Made by a program: the position numbers and the translations under genes | NCBI GenBank assembly: GCA_963989385.1 | Contig: OZ022508.1 | Location: forward strand, 56,149,087-56,213,086 | Origin: Ctena decussata | Lineage: Eukaryota; Mollusca; Bivalvia; Lucinida; Lucinidae | Direction: 5' to 3' | Length of the DNA: 64,000 nucleotides | Shown: positions 59,059-64,000 of the stretch, piece after piece | Position numbering within the stretch: the stretch's first letter is position 1 | How the letters are laid out: the number at the start of each line of letters is the position of its first letter | The notes under the pieces: generated by a model | What the model saw: the letters and a program-made list of their open reading frames with translations, nothing else | The model's database searches: none | What the model was told of the DNA's origin: nothing

Positions 59059-59188
59059 ATGGCCGATGGTAATGCATTAATTGTGTATGTTGCAAGTAGG
59101 GTACAATACATAGTTTCGAATCTTTCGAACTCTGCTTCCGGAATATACGTACAGGTTCTGCCCGTGACGGTAGTGAGCAGAGTAGAAT
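59059..59188 (+). CDS. Candidate first exon, paralogue B (43 aa plus one base)
   Basis: Starts at CTAAGATGGCCGATG and ends T|GTAAGT at 59189 (phase 1). Reads MADGNALIVYVASRVQYIVS then NLSNSASGIYVQVLPVTV. The gapless match to 57106-57235, the shared donor phase and ~2 kb spacing indicate an old tandem duplication or alternative first exons. Directly upstream lies the palindrome array ending at 59031. Function unknown. Confidence 0.5.
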
Positions 59189-59339
59189 GTAAGTGCTTTT
59201 CTTTGTACATGTATACTTTCAAAAGCACATTGTATATAAAGCAAATTTAGTAAATTCATCACATGACTAAATAAACACTTATAAAACTTTATCAGTGGCT
59301 TTGAACTACGACATACCTATCTGACGATACACATTTTAG

Positions 59340-59402
59340 ATTGCATCTTGGGAAAAACTGTCGCACGACATTTGCAGAAAAATGAAGAAATAAAGACACG
59401 TA
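59340..59402 (+). CDS. Possible second exon downstream of paralogue B (3' end not determined)
   Basis: After ACACATTTTAG (AG at 59338-59339), the frame that completes the phase-1 codon reads YCILGKTVARHLQKNEEIKT and stays open for about 110 nt more. The acceptor is weak and no clear donor is seen, so this is only a candidate. Confidence 0.25.
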
Positions 59403-60189
59403 TAGGCGAACTGCGCAGTTCGCCTTTACGTATTTCGCCTTTAATTGCACACCGGGGGATCGGTCGTCAGACTCTATGATGGCCCCGACCTAAAGCTATA
59501 TATTTTAGTTGGTTGGGACCGGAGCCTTTTTGTCTGTTGCTTGGTCCACCGGGGCTCAACTGGTGACCTTCTTTTGCTTCAGATTTCCAGTGGGGTTGTT
59601 TGGCAGGACAGGGATCTCCACCTGTCAGACGGCCCGTTGTATCTGTTGAGTCCTCGTCTTTGCTTCTTCATGGTGTTGAAATTTGATTTATGTGTTTACC
59701 GTGATGATTCATTGACGAGTTAGAGGGTTATCATGCGAACCGAACAACCAACTAAATGTTTTGTACCACTTCAGAAACTGAGGGTGAGGTTGGGCCTGTA
59801 AAATCGATTTAAGCCCCCCAGTAATTCATTACTGACCGTTCCAAGGCGGTAGTTCTGTTGTGGTTCTTTGTTGCCTGTTTTTGGTGTCAGAGTTTCTGTG
59901 ATGTTTTACCTTATGTATGCTATTATTATTTTTGGTTCGGTTTGGGTTGCTGAGTGGCCACCTTTTGGGAACAAGCTGCTCACTCGGTTGGCCATATGTT
60001 CTCTGTATCTTGATTATTTGTAATCTTAGTTGTTTCCAACTATGGTTTGAGGGCTGGATTTGGATTTTGATTGTTTCAGTTCCTGGTCTTTGCATACTTT
60101 TTACTTTTACATGCCCGACAACAAATTTGGTGAGGACGTAATTCATTCTATAGTACAAACAGGCATACAACACAGTTCTTTCAATATGT

Positions 60190-60448
60190 GAGCCGGGCCG
60201 CGTAGCGCAGTCGGTAGGGCACCTCACTCATAAGTGAGAGGTCCTGGGTTCGATACCCGGTCTGGCAACATACTTTCGTTTCTCCTTCCGCTGATTCAAG
60301 AAGGGCAGTTGTCAGTTACTGGCGAAAGTATGTGCACTTAGTACTGGTTAACCGCTTAGGAGGTCTAAACCTGCCCAGGAATAGTGTGATTAGGTTAACT
60401 GACCGTCCCGACATGACCTTAGCTGTTTACCGTGGACGTAAAGCAACA
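60190..60448 (+). mobile_element. tRNA-derived SINE, family A, second copy
   Basis: Better preserved copy: A box TAGCGCAGTCGG (60203-60214), B box GGTTCGATACC (60247-60257), then the conserved central block and a GACGTAAAGCAACA tail. The tRNA-like part contains a CAT at the anticodon position but its anticodon arm does not pair in a standard 5-bp/7-nt form, so it is a SINE head and not a working tRNA gene. No clear flanking duplication was found. Confidence 0.85.
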
Positions 60449-60829
60449 GAGGCGCCGTAGTCGTAGTTGAAAAACGGGACGTATATTGTTATGGCGCTGG
60501 CGCCCGTCCGTCCGGCGTAAACTTTTCGTTTCCGGATAACCCCTCCTACAGTTTACAACCGATGGAGCTGAAACTTGATATATAGTAAGACTATGAGGCG
60601 GACCAGCGCATATCGTTTCGAGGTTACGCTCCAATGATTTTAGCGGAGTTACAGCCCTTTACTTAAAATTTTTGGGGTGTTCGTTTCCGGATACATAATG
60701 GTTACTCCCCTTGACTTAGATTTTGAGTAACCTCCCTTTGATTATTTTGTCAGACTATATTTGTACACCTCATATCTAACTAACCCTTTGGACTATAGAG
60801 GATATTCTGAGTTACTATTAATAGCACAG

Positions 60830-62275
60830 CTGTGTGTCATTAACAGAGCACATGGCTCGATGGAGGTAATAAAATGTAAACACAACTGATAAGCCTATAG
60901 AGTTTACATGGAACTCAACACCCTCTTATTAATTATTGGCTTTTAATGAGGCAATGAAAGCTTTTTAATAAGTATGCTTGCAAAACTGATAAAGGCTGAA
61001 GATGCAATTTTACTACAGGCTTAAATAATACATGGATCCTGTAAGAAATGAATAATGAGCTAGGATTTGCGGGGAAAATAGTAAAATTTTCAGAGAATTA
61101 AATCAAGTATTTAAAGACAAATGGGATGAAAATCAACCTTATTATGACAACTATGCTGAAGAGTAACACTTATTTTGTCAAACCAAGAGAAATCGATGTG
61201 CCATATTTGCTTATGTTTTACAAAAACATCCGAAAATAAGTTTGAATTACATATATTAAACTGTTTGAATAAAAGAAAATAATGATAGGAATAAATTGTA
61301 TTAGCTAACCATTCAAGGACCCTAAACTTCACCTGGCAGGCATTTAAAGTCTTATATTAACAAATATATTACTACTGATAGATACCAGAGGAAGAAGTGT
61401 TAACCCATATCAGACTGCTCCTTTCATGATCTGCTATGCCGTACAGCCAACCTAGTTATACAACAACCCCTTATTTGAAAGAGTATTTCATATTTGATGA
61501 TACAGACCATGCCATTAATTGGGAGTTTAAATCTCTTTATTCTACCAGCATGCAATACTCGGTAATATATCTAATTTGCTTTTACTTGTATTATCTTTAA
61601 CATTTAATCAGTTATTAACCATCCACACAGGAATGTCTATCTATGTTTTTTTCTGTTCTCCTTTCTTTTTGGTTTATTATTGATTTCTTTCATTTGTAAA
61701 AGAAATAAACTGTTCAAAAAGTACTTGAATTTTAGATTTGTTTTCTTTTCATTATAGTTAAGGCAATAATAAATGATTAAAAAGTCATGTACAGTGGTTA
61801 GGCTAAATGTTATGAGTTCAGTCTTAACTTCATTACAGAATTGTGTTAGTCTTTGAATTCAAGTACCCAATTTTTATCAATTTGTAATGAAAGCTGATAT
61901 GAAATATCAGTCAGAGAACTGACAGCTTAACTGATGACACATTTTACATTTGAGGTACAGTGAACAATTTTATGTGCAACAATAAAGAAGAATTTAAAAC
62001 AATGGGAAGCACCATATTATATATAGAACTTCATCCTGAGGGGCAGTGTGTTTGATGCTATTTCCTTTATAAATCTCCATGCGTTATATGAGTTGCATCA
62101 TTGCATCATAAATAGTCATTCTTGTTTAACATAAATTATTAACTTCCATGCATTCGACATTTACTACTGTTGCAAAAACAAAGCATTAACATATCAGTTT
62201 TACTGTGTGTACAAAGGGAGGCTTGCAGCCTTTTACCTCCACTTAATTATTCATGAGGAACAGCTGTGTGTAATC
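60830..62275. other. No recognisable feature
   Basis: AT-rich DNA between two repeat blocks; no ORF, hairpin or element that can be supported. Confidence 0.5.
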
Positions 62276-62279
62276 TCTA

Positions 62280-62790
62280 GCAGAATATCGTCTATTGTGA
62301 TGAAACTTGATACTGATGTATATTAGGTTGACACCATATGTCACATATAAGAACGATTGCCTCCCCCTACTTATTTTTGGAGTAACTGCCCTTTGAATAT
62401 TTTCTAACGCTATTCTTATGCAAGCGATGAGTAGGCAACCGTATGGAATATCTTGATGAAAATTTATAGCAATGTGTATTAGGTTGAGGCTGTGTGTCTT
62501 ATATAAGAATAATTGCTCCCCCTTCCTTATTTATGGTGTTACATCCCTTTGATTAATTTCTACGGCTATTCTTGTGCAAGTCATTACTAGGTAACCGTAT
62601 GGAATATCTTGACGAAACTTTATAGCAATGTGTATTAGATTGAGACAGTATGTCTAATAAAAGAATAATTGCTTCCTCTTCCTTATTTTTTAGTACCATC
62701 CCTTTGATTACTTTTTAAGGCTTTTCTTTTGAGAACCTTAGTGTTTGGAATGTCTTGATAAACTTGATAACAATGTAGATAAGGATGAAA
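62280..62790. repeat. Noncoding repeat block, first copy
   Basis: Series of ~150 bp units (AACTTGATACTGATGTATAT, TTGATGAAAATTTATAGCAA, AGAATAATTGCTCCCCCTTC). The whole ~480-510 bp block recurs at 63485-63970. Confidence 0.8.
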
Positions 62791-63484
62791 CGATGCAAAT
62801 AAAAAATCATTCAGAAACGGGCGTATATTGTCCCGCTTGCGGAGCTCTTGTTCGAATTAGAGAAGGATAAGGCAGCGAAAGGAGAGAGATGGGCTCCGCC
62901 TTTCATCAGCTGTGCCCAAGATACAGTTGGTCTCTAACCCCCACTGCATCTACGGCTATTAGGCTATGGAAAACCTTTACCTTTACCTTTTTAAAGCAAT
63001 AAATACATCCGATCGAGCTGAAACTTGGTATATAGTAAGACTATGAGGTGGACCAGCGCATATCGTTTCGAGGTTACGCTCCAATGATTTTTAGCGGAGT
63101 TACAGCCCTTTACTTAAAATTTTTGGGGTGTTCGTTTCCGGATAACTCCTCCTATAGTTTTCATCCAATTAAGCTGAAACTTTGTAAACAGTAAGACTAC
63201 GATGTGGAGTAGCGCATATTATATGGAATTTTGCTCCGATGATTTTTAGCGGAGTTACAGCCCTTTGAAAAAAAACTCGTCTATGGCAGTTTGTATTGCA
63301 ATTCTTTAGCGTTCCATAACTTGGCTACTCTTTGGAATATCATGATGAAACTTTATAACAATGTATTTGAGGTCAAGACAACGTGTCTTATACAAGAATG
63401 GTTACTCCCGTTGACTTAGATTTTGAGTTACCTCCCTTTGATTATTTTGTCAGACTATATTTGTACACCTCATATCGAACTAAC

Positions 63485-63970
63485 CCTTTGGACTATTGTG
63501 ATGAAACTTGATACTGATGTATATTAGGTTGACACAATATGTCACATATAAGAACGATTGCATCCCCCTACTTATTTTTGGAGTAACTGCCATTTGAATA
63601 TCAAGTTCTAAGGCTATTCTTATGCAAGCGATAAGTAGGCAACCGCATGGAATATCTTGATGAAAATTTATAGCAATGTGTATTAGGTTGAGGCTGTGTG
63701 TCTTATATAAGAATAATTGCTCCCCCTTCCTTATCTATGGAGTTACATCCCTTTGTTTAATATCTACGGCTATTCTTGGGCAAGTCATTACTAGGTAACC
63801 GTATGGAATTTTTTGACGAAACTTTATAGCAATGTGTATTAGTCTAATAAAAGAATAATTGCTTCCCCTTCCAATTTTTTTTAGTTACATCCCTTTGACT
63901 ACTTTTTTAAGGCTTTTCTTTTGAGAACCTTAGTGTTCGGAATGTTTTGATAAACTTGATAGCATTGTAG
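63485..63970. repeat. Noncoding repeat block, second copy
   Basis: Same order of phrases as 62280-62790, with scattered substitutions and a small deletion near 63841. The flanking parts 60540-60790 and 62995-63490 also match each other (GACCAGCGCATATCGTTTCG). Confidence 0.8.
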
Positions 63971-64000
63971 ACAAGGATGAATTGGTGCAAAAAACCCATT

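Noticed and set aside
60192..60267. Possible functional tRNA gene (A and B boxes, CAT in the anticodon position)
   Set aside because: The anticodon arm does not pair in a standard form and the sequence continues into a SINE body shared with 22526-22770, so it is a SINE head.

Overview
The window is eukaryotic nuclear DNA: AT-rich, gene-poor, with short exons bounded by GT/AG sites and a very heavy load of foldback elements, SINEs and short tandem repeats. No bacterial operons, phage genes, rRNA or CRISPR array are visible. The repeat style (many copies of ~220 bp palindromic elements beginning GAGCCGCGACACGA, elements carrying GGACGGAC tracts, tRNA-derived SINEs with a conserved central domain) and a divergent TALE homeobox gene point to a lophotrochozoan, most likely a bivalve mollusc. 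The species cannot be fixed from the sequence alone.

Three genes can be reconstructed. (1) Minus strand, 12133 down to 5732: a four-exon short-chain dehydrogenase of the retinol / 17-beta-hydroxysteroid dehydrogenase (SDR9C-like) type. All splice phases fit and give 331 residues; the last exon lies beyond a 4.4 kb repeat-filled intron. (2) Plus strand, 35908-37122: an intronless 404-residue TALE-class homeodomain protein with Ala at homeodomain position 50, preceded by a TATA box. (3) Plus strand, 46863-53253: a five-exon, 160-residue calmodulin-like protein with four EF-hands, mostly degenerate, and every intron in phase 1. Further right, at 55.0, 57.1 and 59.1 kb, three spaced exons with the same beta-alpha-beta pattern and the same phase-1 donor look like 5' exons of a diverged tandem family. 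A broken transposase 3' end (25.7-26.2 kb, minus) is the only recognisable mobile-element coding sequence.

Layout. 0-5.7 kb: repeats only. 5.7-12.1 kb: dehydrogenase gene, whose intron 3 holds two TIR elements with GGACGG tracts. 12.2-14.1 kb: foldback and TIR elements. 14.1-19.6 kb: a ~5.5 kb region bounded by ~300 bp inverted repeats and containing an eight-unit satellite. 20-34 kb: SINEs, foldbacks and the dead transposase. 34-37.1 kb: promoter region and homeobox gene. 37.6-45 kb: the densest cluster of foldback elements. 46.8-53.3 kb: EF-hand gene with a SINE or foldback in most introns. 55.4-56.1 kb: a 36 bp minisatellite. 57-59.4 kb: the paired exons and a nine-unit palindrome array. 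60.2-64 kb: one SINE and then long noncoding repeats, including an ~480 bp block present twice.

The genes show no evident shared pathway. The more distinctive content is the non-autonomous element fauna. It includes two equal-length (333 bp) hyper-palindromic elements with 5 bp target-site duplications, a TA-inserting foldback family, SINE families that share a 3' tail, and a TIR class carrying one-sided GGAC tracts. All family assignments come from reading the sequence; no database search was run.
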